DNA from: Zunongwangia mangrovi
GTDB lineage: Bacteria > Bacteroidota > Bacteroidia > Flavobacteriales > Flavobacteriaceae
Assembly: GCF_900112105.1 (NCBI RefSeq)
Contig: NZ_FOKV01000001.1
Span: 310,001 to 374,000, forward strand
Length of the DNA: 64,000 nt
Reading direction: 5' to 3'
A program made the position numbers and the translations under genes. Under the pieces are notes generated by a model. The model searched no databases and was not told where the DNA came from. It saw only the letters and a list, made by a program, of their open reading frames with translations. Positions 7,891 to 16,471 of the stretch are shown in pieces (position 1 is the first letter of the stretch; each line of letters begins with the position of its first letter).

Positions 7891-8889
7891 TTAAAAGACA
7901 TAGGTAAATCCAATCCCTAAAAGCTGTTTCCATTGCACTCTGGCTCCCAGGGTTTCTAATTCGCCGTCGCCATCGACATCTTCTTTATATTTCACGTCGT
8001 TATCGTAGAGAAGATGCGAGCCAATGTTAGCTTTTATAAAGTCGTTTACTTTCATATCAAAAGCCAGCTGCCAATCGACATCAATATTTCCAAAATCCCG
8101 AAGGTAGTCTGAATACAAACTTATCTGGGTATTCATATTCACGTTTGGAAACACCTGTTTTTTAAAATCACTGGTAATTAAAAAACCAAATTCAGATCGT
8201 ACTTTACTTCCTTCGTCAATTAGATTTCCAAGCTCATCGTATTCCGCTGGATCAACACCAAAAGCACCTTCGTTAGCTAAACGCTGGTCGAGCACAAAAG
8301 TAGATTTCTCTGTCACCGGAGAGATATAGGCATTAAAATTTTCGTCTGGATGCGAAAACTGCGTACCCACACCAATTAGAAGGTAACCCGGCGCCATGAA
8401 TTTAGAGATCGCATTTTCTGTATTAGGATATTTATAACCATTAGCAAACTGAGTTCTAAAATCGATATTTCCAGAATAATACCAGTTAGAAACCGAGTCT
8501 CTACGGTATCCAAAAGTAGTTTTAAACTGAATTTGATCGTCGGTTTTTCGAACTTCCTGACCTTCCTGGGAGTTTAAACCATATCTTAACGAGAGGTAAT
8601 TTTTCCAGCTAGTAAGCTTTTTCTTGTAGTTTCTTTCGAATTGCCCATGAAACAATGCTGAAATGGAATTATTTCCACCGGCATTCCAGTTTACAAAGGC
8701 TACTTCGCTTAAATTCACTCCAACTGAATTCTTTTCAGACCAGTATATCACTACAGGCTCGACCTCTGCAGAATCTTGCGGCGTCTGTGTGGTGTCTTGC
8801 GCCGTTTGATTTTGTGCACACATCGATAAAGAAGAAAGACCCAGATAGCATGAAATACAAATTAAACTAATGGTTAATCGCACTTTCAT
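7891..8889 (-). CDS. DUF3078 domain-containing outer-membrane-type protein
   Basis: The protein has 332 residues and starts with a signal peptide ending near a Cys-Ala-Gln (about residue 25). A Gln/Thr/Asp-rich linker follows, then a region that is regular in alternating hydrophobic residues. The W-x-x-G-G-x-N-x-x-S block and the aromatic C-terminal residue suggest a beta-barrel sorted to the outer membrane. DUF3078 proteins are of unknown function and common in Flavobacteriia. The start lies 37 bp after the dxs stop on the same strand, so read-through from dxs is possible. The spacer also carries an 11-mer shared with the heme control region. Confidence 0.88.
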   Translation of the reverse strand: MKVRLTISLICISCYLGLSSLSMCAQNQTAQDTTQTPQDSAEVEPVVIYWSEKNSVGVNLSEVAFVNWNAGGNNSISALFHGQFERNYKKKLTSWKNYLSLRYGLNSQEGQEVRKTDDQIQFKTTFGYRRDSVSNWYYSGNIDFRTQFANGYKYPNTENAISKFMAPGYLLIGVGTQFSHPDENFNAYISPVTEKSTFVLDQRLANEGAFGVDPAEYDELGNLIDEGSKVRSEFGFLITSDFKKQVFPNVNMNTQISLYSDYLRDFGNIDVDWQLAFDMKVNDFIKANIGSHLLYDNDVKYKEDVDGDGELETLGARVQWKQLLGIGFTYVF

Positions 8890-8892
8890 TGG

Positions 8893-8903
8893 TTATTTAG
8901 ATT
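8893..8903. promoter_or_regulatory. TTATTTAGATT box upstream of DUF3078 gene
   Basis: This 11-mer is identical to the core of the box repeated three times between the heme-uptake operons (22197, 22285 and 22351). It lies 3 bp upstream of the DUF3078 start codon, in the same place and orientation as the copy at the hmuR start. It may mark co-regulation. A chance match in AT-rich DNA cannot be excluded. Confidence 0.3.
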
Positions 8904-8926
8904 ATTCGGATTCGCAAAATTAAAAT

Positions 8927-10693
8927 TTATAATAAACATTTCACCTGGCGGACAATACTTTTAACGTCTATTCCGGCGATTTCTTGTAATTCATCTATTT
9001 TTCCATGTTCTATAAAATGATCTGGAACTCCTAAACACTTTATTTTATTCGTGTAATTATGCTCTGCAGCGAACTCTAATATCGCACTACCAAAACCACC
9101 TTTTGCCACACCATCTTCTAGCGTTACAACAGTTTTATATTCTTTAAAAACCTTGTGTAGCATGGTTTCATCCAAGGGTTTTGCAAACCTCATATTATAT
9201 AATCCTAACTCTTCCTCTATTTGTTTCAAAGCTACTTTTGCGTTCTTAATGATCGCCCCTAAAGCTAAGATTGCAAGATTTTGGCCTTCTTTTTCACAAA
9301 CCGCTTTTCCAATTTCTAAGGCTTCAAAAGGAACCTGCCAATTGTTAGTAACACCTCTTCCTCTTGGATAACGTATTGCGATTGGATGCGCTATACCTAA
9401 TTGAGCGGTATACAAAAGTTGTCTTAATTCAATTTCATCGGCAGGGGCAGCAACGATCATATTTGGGATGGCGCGTAAATAAACCAGATCGAATAAACCA
9501 TGATGTGTGGCGCCATCTTCACCAACCAAACCAGCTCTATCCAGACAAAAAACAACCGGTAAGTTTTGCAGCGCTACATCGTGAATTACCTGGTCGTAGG
9601 CTCGTTGTAAAAAAGTGGAATAAATATTACAAAAAACAACTGCGCCTTGCGTGGCCATTCCGGCAGCTAAGGTCACAGCATGCTGTTCGGCAATTCCAAC
9701 ATCAAAAGCTCTTTCAGGAAAAGCGTTCATCATATATTTTAGGGAACTTCCGGTAGGCATTGCGGGAGTTATCCCTATGATCTTTTTATTTTCTTTAGCT
9801 AATTCAACCAAAGTGAGACCAAAAACATCCTGATATTTTAAAGCTAAACCTTCAGAATTTCGCGGTAATAATTCTCCTGTTTCCGGCTGAAATTTCCCCG
9901 GTGCGTGATATTTCACCTGATCTTCTTCAGCTTTCTTTAAACCTTTTCCTTTTTTAGTAATAACATGAAGAAATTTAGGGCCTTTAGTTTGCTGTAGTTC
10001 TTTCAGAATCGATAACAAAGCATCCAAATCGTGACCATCTACCGGCCCAAAATAATTGAAATTAAGCGCCTCGATGATATTGCTTTCCTTAGGCTTATAA
10101 CCAACTTTAGCTTTGGTAAGATATTCTTTTAAAGCACCCACACTAGGATCGATCCCTATTGCATTATCATTTAAGATCACCAACAAATTAGCATTGGTTA
10201 CTCCGGCATGATTTAAACCTTCAAAAGACATTCCGCTTGCGATAGAAGCATCTCCAATAACTGCAATATGTTGTTTTTCTATGTCTCCTTTTAACTGAGA
10301 AGCCAAAGCCATTCCCAGCGCTGCAGAGATAGATGTTGAAGAATGTCCAACCCCAAAAGTATCATAAACGCTTTCCTCTCTTTTTGGGAATCCGCTTAGG
10401 CCGCCTAACTGCCTGTTGGTATGAAAATTATTTCTACGGCCTGTTAAAATCTTGTGTCCATAGGCCTGGTGACCAACATCCCATACTAGCAGATCATTGG
10501 GAGTATCAAAGATAAAATGCAGTGCAATGGTTAATTCTACAACGCCAAGACTCGCCCCTAAATGGCCTTCTTTAACCGCCACAACCTGAATAATATAATG
10601 TCGTAACTCGTTAGCCAGAAGCTGTAATTCCTGCAAAGATAAACCTCTTAGATCTTCGGGTTGTTCTATTTTATTTAAAACCTGATACTCCAT
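8927..10693 (-). CDS. dxs: 1-deoxy-D-xylulose-5-phosphate synthase
   Basis: This 588-residue thiamine-diphosphate enzyme condenses pyruvate with glyceraldehyde 3-phosphate in the first step of the MEP isoprenoid pathway. Visible family signatures are D-V-G-H-Q-A-Y-G-H-K, the ThDP-binding G-D-x26-N motif (I-G-D-A-S through N-D-N), and the transketolase pyrimidine-domain stretch D-V-G-I-A-E-Q-H-A-V-T. It is slightly shorter than the roughly 620-residue proteobacterial forms, as usual in Bacteroidota. A TAAATTTG on the minus strand (10702-10709) is a likely -7 element. Confidence 0.96.
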   Translation of the reverse strand: MEYQVLNKIEQPEDLRGLSLQELQLLANELRHYIIQVVAVKEGHLGASLGVVELTIALHFIFDTPNDLLVWDVGHQAYGHKILTGRRNNFHTNRQLGGLSGFPKREESVYDTFGVGHSSTSISAALGMALASQLKGDIEKQHIAVIGDASIASGMSFEGLNHAGVTNANLLVILNDNAIGIDPSVGALKEYLTKAKVGYKPKESNIIEALNFNYFGPVDGHDLDALLSILKELQQTKGPKFLHVITKKGKGLKKAEEDQVKYHAPGKFQPETGELLPRNSEGLALKYQDVFGLTLVELAKENKKIIGITPAMPTGSSLKYMMNAFPERAFDVGIAEQHAVTLAAGMATQGAVVFCNIYSTFLQRAYDQVIHDVALQNLPVVFCLDRAGLVGEDGATHHGLFDLVYLRAIPNMIVAAPADEIELRQLLYTAQLGIAHPIAIRYPRGRGVTNNWQVPFEALEIGKAVCEKEGQNLAILALGAIIKNAKVALKQIEEELGLYNMRFAKPLDETMLHKVFKEYKTVVTLEDGVAKGGFGSAILEFAAEHNYTNKIKCLGVPDHFIEHGKIDELQEIAGIDVKSIVRQVKCLL

Positions 10694-10727
10694 ATTCTTG
10701 ACAAATTTAATTTTATCCTGAAACTAT

Positions 10728-10760
10728 TTTGAATATTTAGCGCTTCCTTTTTTATCTTGC
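10728..10760 (+). promoter_or_regulatory. Promoter of the tadA gene
   Basis: TTTG at 10728-10731 and TATCTTGC at 10753-10760 are separated by 21 bp, the arrangement of Bacteroidota promoters (the -7 box lacks one T of TAnnTTTG). Transcription would start about 10765. That is downstream of the TTG at 10757 and just upstream of the GTG at 10775, so it helps decide the start of the following gene. Confidence 0.5.
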
Positions 10761-10774
10761 TTAAAAATTATAGC

Positions 10775-11224
10775 GTGCTTACACCATACGACGATACTTA
10801 TTTTATGAAAAAGGCTTATGAAGAAGCCGAAATTGCTTTTGAAAAAGGCGAAATTCCTGTTGGTGTAGTGGTCGTAATCAAAAACCGAATAATAGCACGC
10901 GGTCACAATCTCACCGAAACTTTAAACGACGTCACCGCACATGCCGAAATGCAGTCTATCACAGCAGCAGCCGGATTTTTAGGAGGAAAATACTTAAGGA
11001 ATTGCACGATGTACGTTACTTTAGAACCTTGCCAGATGTGTGCCGGTGCGCTATATTGGAGTCAGCTTTCTAGATTGGTTTTTGGAGCAAAAGATGAGCA
11101 TCGAGGTTATCAAAAATTCGGAGTTCAATTGCATCCAAAAACAGAAGTTTCCCAAGGAATTATGGAGCAGGAATGCAGCCAGCTGCTAAAAAAATTCTTT
11201 ATCGAAAAACGTAATCTTAACTAG
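10775..11224 (+). CDS. tadA: tRNA-specific adenosine deaminase (nucleoside deaminase)
   Basis: From the GTG at 10775 the protein has 149 residues, with zinc motif H56-A-E58 and P-C86-Q-M-C89. These and A-H-A-E-M-Q match TadA, which makes inosine at the wobble base of tRNA-Arg(ACG). I chose GTG because the resulting M-L-T-P-Y-D-D-T-Y-F start resembles flavobacterial TadA N-termini, and because a TTG further upstream at 10757 lies inside the promoter. The gene is divergent from dxs and stands alone. A related nucleoside deaminase such as guanine deaminase is possible but less likely. Confidence 0.88.
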   Translation: MLTPYDDTYFMKKAYEEAEIAFEKGEIPVGVVVVIKNRIIARGHNLTETLNDVTAHAEMQSITAAAGFLGGKYLRNCTMYVTLEPCQMCAGALYWSQLSRLVFGAKDEHRGYQKFGVQLHPKTEVSQGIMEQECSQLLKKFFIEKRNLN

Positions 11225-11382
11225 TGATAGCTTAGGATTGCCCTGGTTTTTAGGAAAACTTTTAGGCTTCAAGAATTAAAAGTGTTATAGATAGTTAAAA
11301 TTTATTCCCATCTCTGATTTTTTTTGAAATTTCACATCGCCCTACGGCAATTTCGACTTTTCAGATAACTAACAGGATTTAC

Positions 11383-14300
11383 ATGGTTAATAGATTTATA
11401 CTTCAGCAAACCACTTTCAGCTTCAATAAAATTTACTTCGCTTTTTGCCTAATATTAGCAATAAGTAGCACCTATTCTTATGCTCAGCAATCTGATAGAA
11501 AAGTTTCACAAACTTTCTATTTTACAGGGAACACCGGTGTAGATGAATCCAATTATACAAAAGAGGTTCTTTCAGCAATAAACCAAATGTCGCAACAAGA
11601 TGAGAAAGCAACATTTGTAGCTTTGGGTAATATCACTTCTAAAAATGGATTCCCTCCAAAGAAAAAAGATCGTGAAGCGGCAAAAGAGCGACTTCGTAAA
11701 AGTCTTATGGAACCAATGGAAAATTTTAACGGACGTGTAATTTACACGCCTGGTAAAAATGAATGGAACAAAAATGGCCATGAGAATATCGACGATATGG
11801 AATCTTTTATTCAGGATAACAGTAATGCTGAATTTTGGCCTAACGATGGTTGTGTTCGTGAGATCGAAGACCTGGACACAGAGAATATTGAACTTTTAAT
11901 GGTAGATTCTCAATGGTTCTTAGAAGATTGGGATGAGCATTTATATATCAATAACAAATGCGAGTTAAAAACGCGCGACGAATTCTTTACCAAATTTAAA
12001 GACGACCTTAAAGACGAGCAAAACAAAACGGTAATCGTAGCCATACATCATCCTATTTTAAGTAATACAAGACGTGGGTTTTTTGAAAAAACCGGCGGTT
12101 TTAATAAGGAAGATTTCTACAGTCAGCAACGTAAACAATTAAGAGGAACTATAGAAACACTGGCAAGTATGTTCCCTGATGTGATATTTGTTTCTTCTAG
12201 CGATAAAAACCTACAATATTTGGCAGACGATGGTATTCCACAAATTATAAGTGGTACGGGCGGAAAGAAAACGAAAAAAGCAAGAGCCGATGAAGATGAC
12301 GGGCAGTTTGCCTCAAGCGATCATGGTTTTGCCAGACTTACTGTTTACGACGATAACAGCTCTGAAGTTGAATTTTATTCAGTTGAAAATGGAGCTACTG
12401 AAAAATTATTCAGTAAGATCATTAAAAGACAGCAAACAACGATGGACGAAGTTTCTTATCACGATATAAGTGACTGGCCAGCTACTAAAAAAGCTTCGAT
12501 ATACACCAAAGAAGAAACTTCTAAATCTGATGTATATAATTTCTTTTGGGGAACACATTATCGCGATGTGTATAGCAAAGAAATCGAGGCTCCTGTTTTA
12601 GACCTTAGCAAATTACCAGGTAATCCTGTTGCGATATCTGAAGGTGGTGGACACCAATCCAGATCGGTAAGAATTAAGGATGATGAAGACCACGAATATA
12701 CTTTACGTGAACTTAGAAAAAGTGCGGTTAGATTTATACAATCTGCCATTAAAAATCACTACGTAGAGGATTATATGCAAAACACCGTAGCCGAAAGAAT
12801 TGTGCAGGATTTTTATACCACAGCACATCCTTACGCGCCTTTTGCATTAAACCCAATCTTAGATACGCTTAATATCTATAATGCCGAGCCAGAGATCTAT
12901 TACCTGCCAAAGCAAAAGAACCTGAATATTTTTAACGAAGATTACGGGGATAAACTTTATATGAAAGAAGTGCACGCAGGTGACGAAAATAAAGACAATC
13001 CTAAATTTGGAACTCCAGATGATATCGTCTCTACTACAGATCTTTTATTAGATATGCGCGAATCTAAAGAATATAAGATCGACGAATCTGAATGGATCAA
13101 AGCACGTTTGGTTGATATGCTTATTGGGGACTGGGACCGTCACAATGATCAATGGCGTTTTTCTGAATTTGAACAGGAAGACGACACTAAACTTTACAAA
13201 CCAATACGCCGTGATCGTGACCAGGCTTTCCCAAGATATGATGGTTTGCTTATCAAGTTTTTAAAACTTGCTATCGTAGATTTTCGAAAGATGCAGGATT
13301 ACGAAAAAGGAGTTAAGAGCATCAAATGGCTAAATTTTGATGGATATTCCTTAGACCAGGCGTTTATTAAAAACCTGGACTGGGAAGACTGGAAAAATCA
13401 AGTTGAATTTATACAAAATCAGCTTACAGATCAGGTAATCGACAATTCATTTAAAGTTTTACCAGAAGAAGTTCAGGATCAATCTATAGAAGATATCAAA
13501 AAAGCAATGAAAGAGCGACGTGATAATCTTTTAGAGCCAGCTCGCGCTTATTACGAGTATTTAAATCGCTTCCAGGTGATCACCGGGACAGAAGAGGATG
13601 ACAAATTTCTTATCACCAGAAAACCTAACGGGAAAACAACAATTTCGATCGAAACTGAAGATGAGATGGTTTTCGAAAATACTTACGATAAAGAAACTAC
13701 CAAAGAAATATGGTTATATGGTTTAGACGGAAAAGACGATTTTAAAATTGAAGGTGACGGTGATCATTACATAAAGCTAAAAGTAATTGGTGGAGAAAAT
13801 AACGATACCTATGAATTTGAAAATAACCGTAACGCAAGACTTTACGATTACAAGAATAAAAAGAATACCATAAAAGGTAATAGCAGCAAATGGTTGGTAG
13901 ACGATTACGATGTAAATAACTATAATCCAGATAAGAGAAAATACAGTACAAACACCATGTTCCCGGCAATTGGTTGGGATCCAGATGCAGGATTTAAAGT
14001 TGGGGTTTCAGACACTTACACCACTTATGGATTAGCCAATAATCCTTTCCAATCGCAACATATTTTTGGCGCAGCATATTTTTCTGCCACTAATGGATCC
14101 GAATTTACCTATTCTGGAGAATTTGCACATATTTTCCATAACTGGAACTTTGGAATAGAAGCTGGATTTACAAGCCCTAATTATGCGATCAACTTTTTTG
14201 GCTACGGAAATGAAACCAGTTACGATGACGATGCGGTAGATAGAGATTATAACCGAGTAGGAATTGCACAGTGGAATATCGCTCCTTCTTTGATCTATCG

Positions 14301-14991
14301 AAATGGAAGCGGAATAAACTTTGCTATTAAACCAATGCTCGAATCTCACGAAGTAGATTACAAAATGAATGAAGCTACTGGCGAATTTTTTAATCCTGAT
14401 AATGATGTTTTCGAAAGCCAGATTTATGCCGGTGGAGAGCTTTCATTTCAGTATAAAAATAAAGGGAACGAACTGGCATTTCCAAGAAGAGGATTACAGT
14501 TCGATATTGCCACAGGTTATAAGACAAATATCGACGAATTCGACAACGAATTTGTATATTTGAAACCATCTTTATCTATAGATTATCCATTACATGAAAG
14601 TGGGCTGGCAGTGCTTGCAACTAAGATTGGAAGCCAGATGATTTTTGGTGATAATTACGAATTTTATCACGGCGCAACCTTAGGTGGTAATTATAGTTTA
14701 AGAGGCTATAGAAACGAACGCTTTAATGGTAAAACATCATTTTATCAAAGTACAGATCTACGTGTAGGAATCGCTAAATTTAGAACCAATTTTGTTCCTG
14801 TAAGAATGGGATTCACTTTAGGTTTTGATTACGGTCGCGTTTGGGAAGATGATGATAACTCAGATGTTTGGCATAACGATTTTGGTGGTTCGATCTTTAT
14901 AAACGGGTTTAACGCACTTTCAGGTAATTTAGGATTATATCATAGCGAAGATGGAAACAGAGTAATGTTCTCGCTAGGATTTAACTTCTAA
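11383..14991 (+). CDS. Outer-membrane BamA/surface-antigen barrel with degenerate metallophosphoesterase domain
   Basis: The protein has 1202 residues. A signal peptide (cut near residue 34) is followed by a calcineurin-like phosphoesterase fold to about residue 340. A long central region comes next, and a C-terminal barrel of the D15/BamA type begins near residue 860 and ends in Phe. The L-R-G-Y-R-N-E-R-F block of that barrel family is present. In the phosphoesterase part, the usual metal ligands look replaced: GNTG (49-52) for GDxG, A-L-G-N-I (80-84) for GDN, P-G-K-N-E-W (123-128) for PGNHDW, and S-S-D-K-N (272-276) for GHDHN. The H222-H223 pair remains. Catalysis by this domain is therefore doubtful. 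It is co-oriented with a thioredoxin-like gene 11 bp downstream. Confidence 0.85.
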   Translation: MVNRFILQQTTFSFNKIYFAFCLILAISSTYSYAQQSDRKVSQTFYFTGNTGVDESNYTKEVLSAINQMSQQDEKATFVALGNITSKNGFPPKKKDREAAKERLRKSLMEPMENFNGRVIYTPGKNEWNKNGHENIDDMESFIQDNSNAEFWPNDGCVREIEDLDTENIELLMVDSQWFLEDWDEHLYINNKCELKTRDEFFTKFKDDLKDEQNKTVIVAIHHPILSNTRRGFFEKTGGFNKEDFYSQQRKQLRGTIETLASMFPDVIFVSSSDKNLQYLADDGIPQIISGTGGKKTKKARADEDDGQFASSDHGFARLTVYDDNSSEVEFYSVENGATEKLFSKIIKRQQTTMDEVSYHDISDWPATKKASIYTKEETSKSDVYNFFWGTHYRDVYSKEIEAPVLDLSKLPGNPVAISEGGGHQSRSVRIKDDEDHEYTLRELRKSAVRFIQSAIKNHYVEDYMQNTVAERIVQDFYTTAHPYAPFALNPILDTLNIYNAEPEIYYLPKQKNLNIFNEDYGDKLYMKEVHAGDENKDNPKFGTPDDIVSTTDLLLDMRESKEYKIDESEWIKARLVDMLIGDWDRHNDQWRFSEFEQEDDTKLYKPIRRDRDQAFPRYDGLLIKFLKLAIVDFRKMQDYEKGVKSIKWLNFDGYSLDQAFIKNLDWEDWKNQVEFIQNQLTDQVIDNSFKVLPEEVQDQSIEDIKKAMKERRDNLLEPARAYYEYLNRFQVITGTEEDDKFLITRKPNGKTTISIETEDEMVFENTYDKETTKEIWLYGLDGKDDFKIEGDGDHYIKLKVIGGENNDTYEFENNRNARLYDYKNKKNTIKGNSSKWLVDDYDVNNYNPDKRKYSTNTMFPAIGWDPDAGFKVGVSDTYTTYGLANNPFQSQHIFGAAYFSATNGSEFTYSGEFAHIFHNWNFGIEAGFTSPNYAINFFGYGNETSYDDDAVDRDYNRVGIAQWNIAPSLIYRNGSGINFAIKPMLESHEVDYKMNEATGEFFNPDNDVFESQIYAGGELSFQYKNKGNELAFPRRGLQFDIATGYKTNIDEFDNEFVYLKPSLSIDYPLHESGLAVLATKIGSQMIFGDNYEFYHGATLGGNYSLRGYRNERFNGKTSFYQSTDLRVGIAKFRTNFVPVRMGFTLGFDYGRVWEDDDNSDVWHNDFGGSIFINGFNALSGNLGLYHSEDGNRVMFSLGFNF

Positions 14992-15002
14992 AACATTAAA
15001 AA

Positions 15003-15593
15003 ATGAATGTAAATAAACCGGTATTTAGTTATATCGAATTTTACGAATGGACGGTACAACTGGTAAAAAACAAACAGACTTCCGGAGAAAAACAAACCGA
15101 AAATCTTATAAAATTTACCGAGCTTAATTTAAGCCGAATGAAAAGGCTTAATAAAACAACAAAACTAATTCCTGAATTAGAGAATTTTGTCACTACACTC
15201 CAAAAACCACAGGTTTGGTATGTAATTACTGAAGCCTGGTGCGGGGATAGTGCCCAGAATTTGCCAATTATAGGCGAAATTGCTGCCGCAGGGAACAAAA
15301 TCGATCTTAGAGTAATTCTTAGAGACGAAAATCCAGAGTTGATTGAAAAATACCATACCAACGGAAGTAAATCGATCCCTAAGCTTATTGCTTTTTCTGA
15401 AGATGGAGTAGAATTGTTTACCTGGGGACCACGACCAAAGCATGCCCAGGATATGGTAATGGATTGGAAAGAAAATCCTGCCGGTAGAGATTTTGAAGCT
15501 TTCGAAAAAGAATTACACACTTGGTACACCAAAGACAAAACACAATCTACTCAAAAGGAATTTCTAGAGATTTTAACCAATCTTAAATACTAA
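15003..15593 (+). CDS. Thioredoxin family protein (Thioredoxin_9-like, single Cys)
   Basis: This 196-residue protein has a thioredoxin fold of the Thioredoxin_9 kind: an N-terminal helical extension, then W-Y-V-I-T-E-A-W-C-G-D-S (about 72-83), and the cis-Pro region S-I-P-K-L-I-A further on. The active site reads W-C80-G-D-S, so the resolving cysteine of WCGPC is missing and ordinary disulfide exchange is unlikely. The family is common in Bacteroidota and its role is unclear. No signal peptide is seen, so it should be cytoplasmic. It follows the large barrel gene by 11 bp and ends at a strong terminator. Confidence 0.88.
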   Translation: MNVNKPVFSYIEFYEWTVQLVKNKQTSGEKQTENLIKFTELNLSRMKRLNKTTKLIPELENFVTTLQKPQVWYVITEAWCGDSAQNLPIIGEIAAAGNKIDLRVILRDENPELIEKYHTNGSKSIPKLIAFSEDGVELFTWGPRPKHAQDMVMDWKENPAGRDFEAFEKELHTWYTKDKTQSTQKEFLEILTNLKY

Positions 15594-15595
15594 AA

Positions 15596-15636
15596 AACAA
15601 GGGCTGAAATTATACAATTTCGGTCCTTGTTTTTTA
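15596..15636 (+). terminator. Rho-independent terminator after thioredoxin-like gene
   Basis: A 16-bp stem with two G-U pairs and a 4-base loop (ATAC, 15612-15615), followed by a T-run at 15628-15635. It starts 3 bp after the stop codon. Its sequence is strikingly similar to the terminator at 35315-35358. Confidence 0.85.
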
Positions 15637-15710
15637 GTATTCGATATTCTAGAATTAAAGTGATAAGAGATCAAGATTTTTCTAATAACTAGCACGCAGG
15701 TTTTTCTGGT

Positions 15711-16370
15711 CTAGATTATAATATTAGTAAGATTTTCTAAATCCTCTGCAATGTGATCTGGCTGTTTTGCTAATGGATATGTACTTTTGCCCGGTCTTGC
15801 AATAAAAGCTGTTTTTAAACCTGCATTTTGCGCCCCGGCAATATCCCAGCCATGCGCTGCAACCATTAAAACTTCAGAAGCATTAAGTTGATGATCACTT
15901 AAAACCTTTTGGTAAGTACTTTTATGTGGCTTAAACTTTCCTACCACATCTACTGAATATATCGCATCGAAAAAACCATCAATTTTGGCATATTTTAGTT
16001 GAGCTTCAGCGGTTTCCTGATTTCCGTTAGTTAAAGCGATCAAAATGCAGTCTTTTTTTAGGATTTTAAGTGCTTCGAAAACTTCCGGATAAGCCGGCAA
16101 TTCTTTAACCAATTTCAGTATAGATTTTATTTGTTCTTCTGAATATTCTTTGCCAAAGTAATTAGAACACATTTTGAAAGTAGCTAAGGCAACCTGAGAA
16201 AAATCATGATGATTTTCAGTATCATTTTCCACCAACGAATAGTGCAAAAGCTTACTAAACCAAACTTGAAAAGCCAATTCATTACCTAATTCAGTATTAA
16301 CTCTATTCTCTAAGTTTTGCATATCCAAAAGAGTCTCGTTTACGTCAAAAATTATAGCTTTTGTCTTCAT
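15711..16370 (-). CDS. Haloacid dehalogenase type II family hydrolase
   Basis: A 219-residue HAD hydrolase. The nucleophile D9 lies in I-F-D-V-N-E-T-L-L-D, motif II in A-L-T-N-G, the Lys of motif III in V-G-K-F-K-P, and A-A-H-G-W-D-I-A-G-A forms motif IV. The DVNETL and AAHGWDI forms are characteristic of type II (L-2-haloacid dehalogenase) proteins. Whether it dehalogenates is uncertain, as many family members act on other small substrates. It is monocistronic and shares a terminator region with the SYLF gene upstream of it. Confidence 0.88.
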   Translation of the reverse strand: MKTKAIIFDVNETLLDMQNLENRVNTELGNELAFQVWFSKLLHYSLVENDTENHHDFSQVALATFKMCSNYFGKEYSEEQIKSILKLVKELPAYPEVFEALKILKKDCILIALTNGNQETAEAQLKYAKIDGFFDAIYSVDVVGKFKPHKSTYQKVLSDHQLNASEVLMVAAHGWDIAGAQNAGLKTAFIARPGKSTYPLAKQPDHIAEDLENLTNIII

Positions 16371-16420
16371 GATGTTTTTTTTGAAGTAAAGTACCTCGGA
16401 TTATTAAATCCTTCGGTACA

Positions 16421-16447
16421 AAAAAAGCCGGTTATATTACCGGCTTT
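16421..16447 (-). terminator. Terminator after SYLF gene
   Basis: AAAGCCGGT (16424-16432) and ACCGGCTTT (16439-16447) form a 9-bp stem with a 6-base loop. On the minus strand it is followed by a T-run. It lies 24 bp past the SYLF stop codon. Confidence 0.85.
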
Positions 16448-16471
16448 ATACAATAATACTGAATATTTTAA

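Noticed and set aside
10757-10774. TTG start for tadA
   Set aside because: It overlaps the -7 promoter box and adds residues not seen in related proteins. GTG at 10775 gives the usual N-terminus.
15041-15538. 165-codon minus-strand frame opposite the thioredoxin-like gene
   Set aside because: It overlaps a well-supported gene completely and its Ser/Phe-rich composition is typical of antisense frames.
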